Below, in pieces: positions 1 to 11,109 of a stretch of 64,000 nt of DNA (positions are counted from its first letter, which is position 1; each line of letters opens with the position of its first letter). Under the pieces are notes generated by a model, which was not told the DNA's origin, searched no databases, and saw nothing but the letters and a program-made list of their open reading frames with translations. The stretch comes from Diphasiastrum complanatum (taxonomy: Eukaryota; Streptophyta; Lycopodiopsida; Lycopodiales; Lycopodiaceae). Location: contig CM055109.1 in NCBI GenBank assembly GCA_029204225.1, positions 17,289,590 through 17,353,589 of the forward strand, written 5' to 3'. The position numbers and the translations under genes were made by a program.

Positions 1-2746
1 TTTTCACATACAAAAGATAGAAGCTATAAGAGAGAAAAACGAGGCAATGAATCCGTTGGTAATACTAAGAAAAAAGTTTCTGAGATACTAAATAGATTGC
101 TGTCTAATAAGGGTGCCAATTTCAACAATTTTCATGAGACTTACAATAAGCTGCTTCTTGCTAAACTTTTCTGATTCTTAGAAAATGTGGTAGATTGTTC
201 CGATAAGAATGCTACTCTTTTGTGTGAAATGAATTGAGGTTGCTGATTACCGATTGATTTCACAACGGTCACTTAAGCTTATCTAAATGTTACTAGTCAT
301 GCTAAAATGTAGCTGTTACCTCATTCTTGATCCTCTAGTCTTGACAAAGCCTTAGAAAGTTGAGATATTAAGAAATAGCTTCCAATATTGTGATCCCTTG
401 GTGCCCCAAATTTGTTAAGGTGGAAGAAAGGATAAGTTATGTAGACTTTCCTTGTTAATCATGACTTAGAGCATATTAGCACGCTTATGGCCTATAAAAG
501 CAATTTAGCTTGTAACTTTTACGTGACAAATCAGTATGGTAAGTTACACTTTACTTGAATCGAAACAAAAAGTGCAAACCTTTTGAATTACTTGCTAGTT
601 GAGTTGGGAGTGAAAACAATCTACTTTTTAAACCTAGGATCTTTGTCTTGCCGTATCAAACCAATTGTTTCATGTTTATGCAACTCCATAAAAAAATGCT
701 TCATCCTTGGCATTTGAAGCTCCTCCACAAAAGCTACTCTCCTCAAGACTCTGAGTGACAAGAATGAGGTTCTCCCATTAAAGGCTTCTGTCTAAGTCCA
801 CTACGTGCAATTTAAGTCTTGGGTCATGATTTTTGGCTAGACCATTGGCTAGAACTCCATGCCTTTGACGTGACCAGAACGGTCTTATGACAACCACCCC
901 CGTGCCCTTCTTTGGCTTAGTGATATTTGGACCACCCCAACATTCTGCTAACTAGCGGTCCGAATAAACCAATACCTCAACAACTAGGAACTTGACATCA
1001 TGATCCTCAAGCCATATCTCTGGTTACTCTTGAAATGGGCTCCCTGGGCCATAATTGGCGAAGCACCTATCCTGTAGTAGACTAGACGCCTAGCACGATA
1101 ACCAATCAACATTGTGTTTGACAATTGCTTGATCATCTAGTAATTGGTCCTTTTGAGGTCATCTTTGATTTGTGATTGGACCAAACATTCCTTCCACCTT
1201 CAAGAAGTTGTTGATCCTCGATGGCAAAGTTTGGATACTCCTATTATCTTTGCTAACTCTTTCCAGTAGCTTAAGACATGGATACTTTAACTCATGTCCT
1301 TGTATTTGAATCCTTGATTGTCTGTTTTCGATCTCATTCTCGTGGTAACTAGATACTCCTGGAGAATGTGAGGCAACATTTGTCTCTGTTATCAGATACT
1401 CTTGGAGAATGCAATTCCACAATCCTCTCTAACTCCTAACTAGTACGTGCTCATATATTGGGGGCTAAGTAGATTTGTGTTCATGTATATTATATAGAAA
1501 AAGAACCCACTACCTCAACCATAAATGCTCCTGCAAAGCTCACTCCAAGGTACCTGCTAAGAGATCAAACAATGGAATTGCATTCCACCAAATTCTCTCC
1601 CATGATGTGTACTTGTCTTATAGGATTAACAATGCCCATTGGTATCCAAATTCTAAATAAGAAATCAAATGTATTACAAGGAATAAATAACTTAATACTT
1701 TTTCTCTCTCTTTTCACAAGAATAAGATCCAAAATGCACTCTCTTTAACAAGATTATCACATCAAAATAGAGATTTAACACATGGCAAAAAAGCCAACAT
1801 TATTGGTGCACAATTCTCTATGTAAAGATGATCATAGAACCGATCTATAAACCCAACTCTATAAAAGAGAAAATAGATTCCAGTGTGATGAATTCTTAAA
1901 AATGTAACTTGAAAATGGTAGGAAACGTCTCATTCTTCAAGAAAATGAATTCCCCAACATGATTCTAAGGTGTAGACAGCCATTATTCATGCTATAAACA
2001 CAAATTTCAGATCTGTCCCTCTTTTAGAAATCACCCAAAAAGCTACACAAGATCCAATAGGAATCCAATCCATCACTTAATTTGCACCCATTAATGTTTG
2101 CATTTGGAAACATGTATGGACAACAAATACACATGAATAAATCATAACCGACTTATGAAGGAAGAAGAATTGGAAAGAGCAGATTATTAAGTATGCTAAA
2201 GATTCAAAATGCACCCTATTCACTCAAAGAAGTTTGTAGAAGAGAATAGCATCCAAGCTTTTGAAGAAAGTCCAACACCCCACTAATTTCCAACTCTGAA
2301 AAAATGGAAACCTGCTCACAGAGGCAGCTAAATACACCTATTGTGCTACAAATTTTCTCTACTGGCCGGCTGGAAAATGAATCACAGATCTGAGAAAAAA
2401 CAGCGATAAAAAAAGTTTGAAAAACAGTGACCTGCCAGCAGAAAACCAGCAACTAACACTGTCAGAAAAACCGTCCAAAATAGGTGAAAAATGTGCCTAT
2501 AGTGAAGGAGATTTGTGCCCAATCTGCCTAGAAATATGCTCCTCCTCGCTGCTTGGAAAATGTGCCAATAAATCTTCATCAAACCTGCTCACAAAGACTT
2601 TGTAAAGTGGGTCCAATCTGCTTAAAAATTCACCCTTCAAAGACTCCATTGGCTGGAACAAAATTGCCCATCTGCCTACCTTCCAATATGCATAGTAAAT
2701 TCCAGGATGTAGAGCTATGAGTGTTAATCATGCAGCCTATGAACTT
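1..2746. other. No gene recognised; probable retroelement interior
   Basis: No host-gene exon or convincing domain was found on either strand. The stretch lies on the internal side of a minus-strand LTR and primer-binding-site-like sequence at 2747-3485, so it may be the degraded or non-coding interior of that element. The open frames here are under 90 codons and show no family motif. Confidence 0.4.
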
Positions 2747-3485
2747 GCTTTGATACCATGTCGGAATCCAATGTGAACTAGAAGCGGAAACATTCACAAT
2801 GAATTACGTGATTAATTTTCTATGAACAATCACAAATTATGCATACAAGTGGAAGCAAAGTAGGATACCAATGGAGACAAATCTCTATACAAAGAATGTA
2901 TGTAAATAAGGATTGCCACTCTCTCTAGTCTCTCCAGCCTCTTCAGGCTCTTCCTCCTCTTCAGCCTCTTCGGGCTCTTCCTCCCTTCTTCAGCAGAAAG
3001 AGGGCACCTATTTATACTAGTAGAGATAGAGAAATCCAAAGCCAATGGTTCCCAATGTGGAATATCCAAAAGCCAACAACCAAGCGCCATGTGTTACATA
3101 GGAGTTACAAAAGCAAATGAAAAGCCTTGGCATTGGACAGCCAAGTGCTAATTAGAGAAGAAGGTCACTTACCCCATGGAACCCCCCATCATGAGTTGGG
3201 CCCCACCAAACTTGAGTACATGGACCAAAAGTTAAAAATTGCTCCTTGGGTCCTCCAAACCATGTACTTTGCCGCAACTTCATTAAATATGGCATTAACC
3301 CCATGAAGTCACGCAATCCAAGCCTGAAAAAAGCTATGTACTCGCCATACTATCTCTGGAGAAGATTCCACCCAAGGAGAAAATAAACTCTGATGACTCC
3401 TGATAGCCGTTCAGGGTGTACTTTCTGGTACCTCCAATCAGAGCATCAACAGAGGAATCTCCGTAGTGACCACTGACTTCTAACA
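2747..3485 (-). mobile_element. LTR plus primer-binding-site-like sequence of a minus-strand LTR retrotransposon
   Basis: Read on the minus strand, this block starts TGTTAG at 3485 and ends just before TGGTATCAAAGC (complement of 2747-2758), which resembles the usual plant copia initiator-tRNA-Met primer site. On the plus strand the LTR runs from TGTCGG (2759) to CTAACA (3485), so it has TG..CA ends and a length of 727 bp. A TATA-like box (complement of TATTTATACTA, 3010-3020) sits in the expected promoter region. The LTR interrupts the neighbouring copia polyprotein near 3490, so it inserted later. The matching second LTR was not found in the window. Confidence 0.55.
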
Positions 3486-4935
3486 CAAGTCTGGTGAATA
3501 CTCTCTATCCATGGCTTTCCTCCATAGATCGGAATCGGGCTGACTAAGTGCTTCTTCGATAGTAGTCGGCTATCGAATAAGATAAGCCGTAGATTCTTCG
3601 ATATACCTTGTAGGTGGTCTGCTCTCTCTTGTCGATCTTCTGGGAGATGACAAGCATGGACCTTCAACAGGATCAATCGAGGTGGGAACAGAAATGTTCG
3701 ATACTTTGGGAGTGTCCGACAATTCGACTGTATGAGCTTTGCCCTTACCTTTGAGGTCGATAAACTGATCTTCGATAAAGACAATATCCCAATTGGTGAA
3801 TATCTTCAATTCAACATAATCATACAGCTTATAAGCTTTATCTGAAGTAGTATAACCAACAAAAATGGATTGATATTGTGGAAGTCGAGCTTCCTTATAT
3901 CCTACTTCATAAGGTGTTTTGTTTTAGAGGCCTTTAGTTGAGCATCTATTTTGGATATAAGCTGCATTGGAAACAGCTTCAGCCCAAAAGGATTTCGGAC
4001 GTGTCGCATGAGCAAGCATACACTTGCCGTTCGAACAAGTCCATTCAACTGAGGCAAATAGGAGGTAATAAACTGTTGCTCAATGTCGTTGTTAAGCAAT
4101 ACTCTTTGAATCTGGTTGAGATGTACTCTCCCTCGTTGTCAGACCTTAGTGCTTTAATTCTTTTGCCAGTTTCTAATTGTGCACGGTCCTTGAATTGTCG
4201 AAATTTTTTGAAAGCCTCTGACTTCTGTTTGATGAACCCTCGAATATTCGTCAATGAAGGTAATAAAATACTTTGCATTTGGTAATGATGGAGTTTGCAT
4301 TGGACCACATATATCTGAGTAAACAACATCTAGAACATCTTTTGCTGCATGCATATAATTCGATCTAAATAAATCCTAGTCTTTTTCGACAATGCAGCTA
4401 GGACAGACAAGGAGGTCGACTTTATTAGTTGGATAGTCGAAATCAAGTGCTAAGGACTATTTCGACATGTTCGACACAAATGTATGATTCAAATGTCCTA
4501 ATCTATCATGCCAAAGTATTGCCTTATTGACTAGAAGGTATTCAAGGCTTAATTTGTGTCAGAATAACAATGAATCAGTCTATATAAGTATCCATGCCTC
4601 TTGCCGAATGCAAGGATCTTATTTGTCCTCGACATACTCAAACTCTACCCTATGATCTAAATCAATAATTCTACTTACTGACATTAGATTCGTAGAGAGT
4701 TTAGGTACATGTAAAACATTCGATGGTAATTTGAATTGATCATGCTAGAACTTCAATCTTAAAGCACCTTCACCTTCGATAGTATGTGTACTATTTTCAC
4801 CAAGATGAATGAATTACTTTGTACTATAAGGTGCATAAGAGTGAAAATGCTCATGATGATTGGTCATATGTTGAGTAGCTCCAAAATCTAGAAACCAAGA
4901 ATTATTGACTTGCGCTTTTTGGTCTCTAACCATAA

Positions 4936-5122
4936 CAAGGTTACACCCCGATTCGAACCGGCCGATTCTTTCCGGTTCGAACCGTCAGGCCAGATTCGAA
5001 TTGGAAAACGGTTCGAAACAAATTTTTTTTTTTCCAAAACGTTTTTCTGGCTTTTTGGGTTTTTATTTTTTATTTTTTATTTTTTTAAAATCCGGTTTGC
5101 ACCGCGGTTCGATGCAACCTTG
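4936..5122. mobile_element. 187-bp hAT-like miniature element with 8-bp target duplication
   Basis: The element is bounded by an exact 8-bp direct repeat AACCATAA (4928-4935 and 5123-5130). Its ends are inverted: CAAGGTTACACC on the left and, on the opposite strand, CAAGGTTGCATC on the right. Inside the ends lie palindromic GGTTCGAACC-type motifs, and the middle is T-rich and non-coding. An 8-bp duplication with short inverted ends fits the hAT superfamily. The flanks rejoin into uninterrupted copia sequence, as comparison with the copy near 39,600 shows. Confidence 0.85.
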
Positions 5123-5278
5123 AACCATAAACGCTCCTTCTTCCATGTTGAGTACGGGAGATAGAGATGATACTGCGACTGCATTCGCCTGTTGATCTGG
5201 TTGCTTGGCGTTCTTTGCTTTCAATATCCTGCAATCCTGGATCCCATGATTAGTGCGTTTGCAATACTTACAGAACAT
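5123..5278 (-). pseudogene. copia gag CCHC zinc-knuckle segment
   Basis: The translation holds CKYCKRTNHGIQDC, a perfect C-X2-C-X4-H-X4-C retroviral-type zinc knuckle that binds RNA in the capsid. It lies downstream of the gag head on the same strand but in a different frame, so a frameshift or loss separates them. The frame runs to the edge of the inserted hAT-like element at 5122. A second diverged copy of the same knuckle is at 31,640 on the plus strand. Confidence 0.8.
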
Positions 5279-5700
5279 CTTATTCGACTGTGGATTCGCT
5301 AATTGTCGTTGACTTTTTGTCGCCTTTTGATTTAATGCGGGTTGTTTAGAGCTTTTCTTGTTCTGTCGTTTCGAGCCTTTGTTGACATATTGAGCATAAG
5401 ATGATGAAGTCGAAGATGTTTCTTGACTTCTTCAAGTGTCTTGCTGCAGCAACATAATGATAACTTTGATGAGGGTTAGATTTGAGTATGTCGTCATGAT
5501 CATCACCTAGTTTTCATACGTAGAAGGTAGGCTCGATAGCAATGTCATAATTGCATCTTGATCGTTGATAGTTGATCCGACAACTGTCATCTACTGCAGG
5601 AGATTCTTGAATTGGTTAACGTGATTTTGAAGAGAATCACCATTCGACATCTTGAGTGAGAAGAATTTCCTTCTGAGATGCAACTTGGAACTCACGTCCC

Positions 5701-5979
5701 TCACGTCATATAGTGCCATACTTCTTTCAAAGTTTGAGCTTCAGATATATGGCCAATCTGAGCGTCTGATATATTGAGAATAATGAGCGCGAAAGCTTTA
5801 CCATCCTTCGATTTCCATTTAGAATCGATTGTGTCGTCTTCAAGCTTCAATTTGATACCTGTGACAACATCCCACAACTCATTGGCAATCAGCAAGGTCT
5901 TCATCCTAAATTTCCACAAATAATAATTGGATCCATTCAACTTGTCTGCAATGAGACCAAACTTGTTTTGAGAATCCAT
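5701..5979 (-). pseudogene. copia gag (UBN2/DUF4219-like) 5' portion
   Basis: The frame begins MDSQNKFGLIADKLNGSNY and continues with 'YLWKFRMKTLL', the conserved opening of plant copia gag proteins ('L.G.NY..W...M...L'). 'ELWDVVTG' and 'DAQIGHI' follow at the usual spacing. The open frame stops after about 93 codons where a full gag has 200 or more. The chosen ATG is the one directly before the conserved block; an in-frame ATG upstream (6054) only adds leader sequence. Confidence 0.8.
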
Positions 5980-6123
5980 TTGGAAGTTAGTCTGTCGATG
6001 AATGGATGACTTAAGAATGAATTGATACTGTGTGACGCTATGATTGGAAATCAATTATCTAATAATGAAATTTGATACCACATATTGAAGGTTACGAACA
6101 AAATTGTTCTGATACCAGATAAA

Positions 6124-6781
6124 GCTCTGATACCATGTTGGAAGAAGAAAAGAGGAGACGATAGTAATAGAGTCAAAGTCGAAAGACGAAATTTTGGGCT
6201 CTGCGGAATAATCCTTCTTCTAATGCATGACTACGCCTATCAAAAACGAACAAAGCTATCGCGACAATCGTCACGTTCGTTATCTTAGTAACTAACTTTG
6301 AGATCATTAGTACTAAAGTGATTTCGTAGACAAAGTGTAAGTGATAGATATAGAATATTGCAGTATCGAAACATTCGACAATTTAGACTAATCGATAAGA
6401 TTTAACAGATACAAAATAACTTTAGAGAAGCTTGCATACATTCTAACATAATACTAAACGCAATAAAAAGGTATGATCGATTCAGTAAGTAGCATGTACA
6501 AATCAGATAATGCGAGTACGAAACAATAGCGGATGCAGCCGCGTACTCTAAACTATCTCTGAGTAACTGATAAATTTGTCTGATGCACTTCTGTTGCTGT
6601 TGTTAAGCAGTAAGCGCTGCTGGCAATATTCAAAGTAGAAACATCTACTTAAAACTCTGTGTGTCATATCAATATCCTCTAATGATCAGCTATTTATACT
6701 AATGAAGAATGTCGCTTAGGCTTATCCAATCAAGGCAACTGAAGATTAATTGTGAAGGCACAACCTTATCAGTTGATCACA
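6124..6781 (-). mobile_element. 5' LTR and primer binding site of copia element A
   Basis: The complement of 6124-6135 is TGGTATCAGAGC, the standard initiator-tRNA-Met primer site of plant copia elements. The LTR begins TGTTGG at 6136. A TATA box (complement of TATTTATACT, 6691-6700) lies where the minus-strand promoter should be. The outer end is approximate: gypsy integrase sequence is readable from about 6782. Two further TGGTATCA-like motifs lie just inside, at about 6072 and 6110. Confidence 0.7.
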
Positions 6782-7392
6782 GGGCAATTGTATCGAAGGG
6801 GTATTGATGATATTCTTCGATGATGCATTTTGCCACATGCAGTACCAGATCTAATCATGTTATCGCATGATGGAATGCGAGGAGCTCATTTTGTAGTTGA
6901 TATTATAGTTCGCAAGATTTTGCAATCAAGTTGTTGATGGTCGTCCATTCGTAAGGATACCGAAAAGTATATTCAATCTAGTGATGTTTGTCAACATGTA
7001 GGTCGACCAACTAAACAACATTATGAACCATTGCATCCAATGTTAGCACAAGTACCGTTTAAGAAGTGGGGACTTGACTATGTTGGCCCAATACATGCAG
7101 TGGCACGTGGTACTAAAGCACGATATATCATAGAAGCAACGGATTATATGACCAAATGGGTGAAGCAAGAGCTGTTGATGCGAAAGCAATCGCAAAGTTT
7201 TTGTATGAGAACATCATTGTTCGATTTGGATGTCCTGTTGAGATCATAAGAGATAGAGGTACTCATTTTGTCAATGAGACAATCAGATGCCTAATGGAAG
7301 AATTTTTTGTGATCCATCAGTTTAGTACACCATACTATCCAAGGGTAACGAACAATCCGAATTTTCTAACAAGATTCTATGTAGTATTTTGA
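6782..7392 (+). pseudogene. Ty3/gypsy integrase fragment
   Basis: The translation reads through a 'GQLYRRG' start, an H-H-C-C zinc-binding domain (HDGMRGAHF ... DVCQHVGRP) and the integrase core with 'WGLDYVGPI', 'YIIEATDYMTKW', 'RFGCPVEIIRDRGTHF' and 'STPYYP'. The D-D catalytic residues can be seen. A +1 shift near 7155 separates the zinc-binding half from the later core, and there is a stop within the zinc domain. The reading ends near 7390. RT and RNase H do not precede it, because the copia A LTR abuts directly, so this is a truncated relic. Confidence 0.85.
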
Positions 7393-7850
7393 CTAAAACT
7401 ATTGAGGCAAGCCGATCAAATTAGAAACACAAGTTGATCCGACTATGTTTTGTTTTGCACTATTGGTCCCACAATTCGGAAAACACTAGGTTGGTCAAAT
7501 TTGTTTTTGTGCAAAAATATAAATTTTTTATTTTTATTTTTTGGAAAAGACAGTTAAAAGAGAAAAGGAAAAAAAATGATGATGAGCGAAACTCAGAAAA
7601 GTCATCAGAAAAAGAGGAAGGAAAATATTTTTAGGGAAAAGATGAAGAAAAATATTTCCAAGAATCTTTTTTCAAGTCAAAAAGCACTAGCAGGGCTACA
7701 TTTTGACTCAACCAGTCAAACCAACCTTTGCCAAGCTCTCAGATGATTCCACACAGTGCCTTTTAGCCATAGTGAAGTGGGCGAAAGCTTGTTTGCATCA
7801 TAAGTATAAAAAATGAGGCTAGGCAAGAGTTCAACACTATTCCATTTTGG
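7393..7850. other. No gene recognised
   Basis: This A/T-rich spacer lies between the gypsy integrase relic and the CCTTCGCC motif block. Purine-rich low-complexity sequence at 7555-7680 gives a short lysine/glutamate-rich frame that I treat as chance. Confidence 0.4.
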
Positions 7851-8023
7851 GAACCTTCGCCGAGCATCAGGGAGTATGAACCTTCGCCGACCTGACAGAT
7901 GAATTCAGCATACCAAAATTAGGTTGGGTGAGGGTTGAAACCCCATAAAAAGTCATTAAAAGCAGTAGCTAGGCGAAGGATCACCTTTGGCGAAGGTTGA
8001 CGGATCTTCAGAACCTTCGCCGA
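7851..8023. repeat. Cluster of GAACCTTCGCCGA motifs, direct and inverted
   Basis: The 13-mer GAACCTTCGCCGA occurs at 7851-7863, 7878-7890 and 8011-8023. The inverse GGCGAAGG occurs near 7972 and at 7989. GGCGAAGGTT (7989-7998) pairs with AACCTTCGCC (8012-8021) around a 13-base loop. The cluster lies 110-280 bases upstream of a TATA box, a position that suits LTR enhancer elements or subterminal transposon repeats. It is not a tandem array. Confidence 0.7.
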
Positions 8024-8128
8024 CATTTATGGTAGCTATTTTTGCAGTATTAAAGAGGCCTGTCAAATTTTTTTCCAGAATTGACCTGCCAAAGTAGCAC
8101 TTTGTTTGATACGCTCTCCAAAATCCCC

Positions 8129-8137
8129 TATATAAGG
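8129..8137 (+). promoter_or_regulatory. TATA box, probably of a retroelement LTR
   Basis: TATATAAGG follows a C-rich run and is about 80 bases upstream of the first ATG (8218) of a coding relic. The CCTTCGCC cluster lies just upstream. I infer an LTR promoter; no LTR pair could be recognised. Confidence 0.45.
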
Positions 8138-8217
8138 CCCAAAATCGATTCATTTCTCACCAATGCTGGCGGAGCTCTTGCAAAAGAATTTCGTGAAAAC
8201 TTTTTCATGAAACTTTC

Positions 8218-9489
8218 ATGGCCCACCGATCGTTGGTTCAAAGGACTGTTCCTCTGGAGCACGATCTCCTTGCTCTGGCTAGCGTTGAACAAGTGGCAGA
8301 ATGGCTCCAACTTCCCGAGCCTTTTCTCAAGGCAATGGGCATTCATGCCATGTTTTTCAGTAATAAAATCAATCTAGATTTTATAGTCGATACCTGGAAC
8401 AGGACAAAAGCAAAATTTTATGTAATGTACCAAGGTGTAGCCCACAAGGTGTGAGTTTTAGAAGTTGCCCTTGCAACCCTAGGAGTTGTATCGGGCACCC
8501 GTCCCAACCCCTCCCACAAAGTAGCCCACGCCACTGTCAAGCCATTCCTAGACTCTCCTGTGGCCCAACTCCAAACCAATGATGGCTAACATCGAGACCA
8601 TCAGAGACCCAGTTGATAAACCAATTCGTAGCGGTCGGCAATCTTAGTAAGGAGCGTGTCGCTTGTTCTATATTGCACAGGATTGTCGAATCTCAATATG
8701 AGTTTGCGGCAGGAACTGCAATGCCCTATGAGTGGCACCAAACCATCTTGGGGGAACTGAAATGGGCCATCAAACCAAATTCGAAGCATCAGTTTGCAGC
8801 TGGCCCACTCCTATCTTCACTTGCTGCAACAATATTGGAGAGTAAACTGCACGGGCTCAGAGCAAAAAATGCGCTTGCAACATATGCACCAGCACCAAGC
8901 GAAACCTCCCAACAGGGGAGTACATCACAGAGTTGACGACAGGTCCATAGTGAGGTTGTTTCACCCCGCTCGCCCCCCACGGTACGTCGTCATACTCGAC
9001 AACCATCGCAAGCAGCTGCTTCACTTTCTGCTGCAATTCGCATGGAACTACCCCACCCCTCATCATCTGCATCTACCCTCGCCACCGCTATTCCTCTTTA
9101 TTGCCTTCCGTTACCATTGGGTCCACCATCGGGGCCGCGGAAGCGCAACTTTCTCACCCCCACAAACTGCTGCCTTATAACCTTCAACACAGATGTTTAT
9201 GGATATGATCGATGACTCCAACCCTCTAGAGACCGATATTCAATCTATCGTGCCTCTCAGCCCTCCACCTTTCCAAGCTGCATCCCTAGGAGAAGAATTC
9301 AATCAATTTGCTAACTATGAGAAACAGAAAGCAACAGCTCAGCAGGATACACTGGCGTCTCCACAAGCCAGTATACAAGTGTCGGACACACTCCCCATAC
9401 CTCCCGAAACCCGTTCACCAAAGATATTTGATGCTACCGTGCTAGAAGGGTTCAAGGGAGAAGACAACTTTGAAGAGAAAGACCCGTAG
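8218..9489 (+). pseudogene. Degraded coding relic, probably retroelement or plant-transposon ORF
   Basis: A series of plus-strand frames reads as normal protein but is cut by stops and shifts: 8218-8454 ('VEQVAEWLQLPEPFLKAMG'), its continuation after one stop to about 8588 ('VLEVALATLGVVSG'), 8613-8936 ('ESQYEFAAGTAMPYEWHQ') and 9193-9489, a proline/serine-rich acidic tail. Balanced amino-acid use and higher GC than the surroundings suggest a former gene. I do not recognise the family with certainty; the style resembles the long gag-like ORFs of plant LTR elements. A captured host gene is an alternative. Confidence 0.4.
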
Positions 9490-11109
9490 GCTCATCTTCA
9501 ATCGAGCAGTACACAAGGGAGACAAGCAACAACATCCATGGCTACTCCTCTTGATAAAAAAAAGTTCAAAATTGTACATGACCAACTTACAAGTCACCCC
9601 TTAAATAAGATATAATCCTTTCAAAACTTCTAGCCTTTCACAACACTAGAATTTGGCGTCATGGCACCTTCTTGGAGTTTTGTGGGCCTATGGCTAAGTG
9701 GAGAAGTCCACGTTGAGCTTCAAACGTCCACGTGTAATTTTGATTTATAATTTTAGAATGGTTCTGTTCCAAGGTCCTACTTCATTTATGTCCAATTGGC
9801 CGATTTAAATGTAGCATGTATGCCATTATAAGTTGTTTTAAGTTTCTTCAAATGTGTGTATCTTGAATAACTCTATGTTTGTGATGTACTGGTGAGACAA
9901 AATCAAGAATACCTAAAATACTTATGCGAACGTAAGGGAGTACGGTGGCAACATTGCCTTCTGCTACCATGTTGTTTTATCTTTATCATTAGAATTTATT
10001 CGTAAGGCACCTCATGTACCCTCTTCAAAAGCATTGCAAGGTGTGCCCCTACTTTGATTTATTTAATTTGGATTCACAAGCATTGTCTTAGCGATACTAC
10101 TCAAAATTAGGGCGTGTAGCATGGGGCACATCCACTGCAACTGCTGCAGCGCTGTCAGGTCTCACCAATCCAATATCTCGTGGCATAAATCTTTTCGTTT
10201 AGTGTTCCTAGGTTCTGAAACGAGCATTTCAGAATGCTGGATCCCCATAATGTCATTCTGATGCGACTTAGGAGTAAACATATATCAACACGTATTCAAT
10301 CAAAATCTCAAGAAAGAAGACATTTCTATTGTAAGCAGGACAACGGCGATCTCTCAAAGAGACTCACAAACATACTTACTATCCTTTTGTGCCTCATGGA
10401 TGAGACTTTGTTCTATCTCATTTCTTGTAGACAATGGCAAACTCTCAAAGATACTCACAAACATACTATCTTTTTGTGCCTCATGGATGAGACTTTGTTC
10501 TATCTTATTTCTTTTAGATAATCTAACTTATTTTTGGCCTCAGGATAAGATCTATTCGCTATTAATTACCAGCTTAAATTTTTCACTTTTCTAAACTAGT
10601 TCTTGAAGCCTACAATTGAATTTCTAGCACTCCCACTTAGTGGCTGGCCTCAAGCCTACACATCATGACCTTCTCCATAAATAGATCATGTTTGTGTCTT
10701 TCTGTTAACAAGTTAACTATCATGTCTTAAGGGTCAAATCAGTTATCTCTGTTTCCATTATTTCTCTTTAACAACGAGACTTGATTCCAATATGCTGTTC
10801 TCTATTTGTGTTCATTCGTGTGATCTTTTAGTTATAGGTTTTCCTTTAATGTTCTCCAATGAATGTCACTAGAATCATTGAAAGTGTTTTATGGTTAAGT
10901 ATATGTGTTAGAGCTAGTTTCGAGGTTGGATTTTTCCCAAGCTACGTATACGTGGTTTTTTTTTGTTACTTCTGTGAATTTTTTTTGGTCTATAATGCAA
11001 TCGTCTTTTCAGCTTTTTGTCTTGTTTTGCTTCTGAATATTTTCGTCTTTATAAACATGAAAGGTGAAATAGTATTTTAAGATGGGTAATGTTTTTGGTA
11101 CTCAAGCAG
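9490..11109 (+). other. No exon recognised; upstream of or inside the first intron of the histidine phosphatase gene
   Basis: The RHG-containing first exon expected upstream of 11110 was searched for here and not seen. The only structure noted is the direct duplication at 10351-10520. Confidence 0.4.
10351..10520. repeat. Direct duplication, 91-bp period
   Basis: A segment beginning CTCTCAAAGA (10351) recurs at 10442 with CTCTCAAAGATACTCAC. Both copies include TGCCTCATGGATGAGACTTT and an almost identical tail. The copies differ at a few bases and a small gap. Confidence 0.8.

Larger units (their letters stand above)
3486..6123 (-). mobile_element. Ty1/copia element A, truncated and degenerate
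   Basis: On the minus strand the order is gag (start about 5979), CCHC knuckle (about 5275-5230), a protease region that I could not resolve, integrase (about 4354-3900), the pre-RT linker and the first residues of RT (about 3800-3500). Integrase is shown by 'VVYSDICGPMQTPS' and 'FITFIDEYSR', and the linker by 'SRPPTRYIEES'. Frames are broken by stops and shifts, and the RT/RNase H half is missing because the copy ends at the LTR at 3485. It is close kin of the copy at 37297-40090, with the same linker and integrase blocks. A hAT-like element (4936-5122) has inserted between the knuckle and the protease. Confidence 0.88.

Noticed and set aside
10234-10594. Two overlapping frames with repeated 'CLMDETLFYLIS'
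   Set aside because: The repetition reflects the 91-bp DNA duplication; no family match or third-position bias supports a gene.
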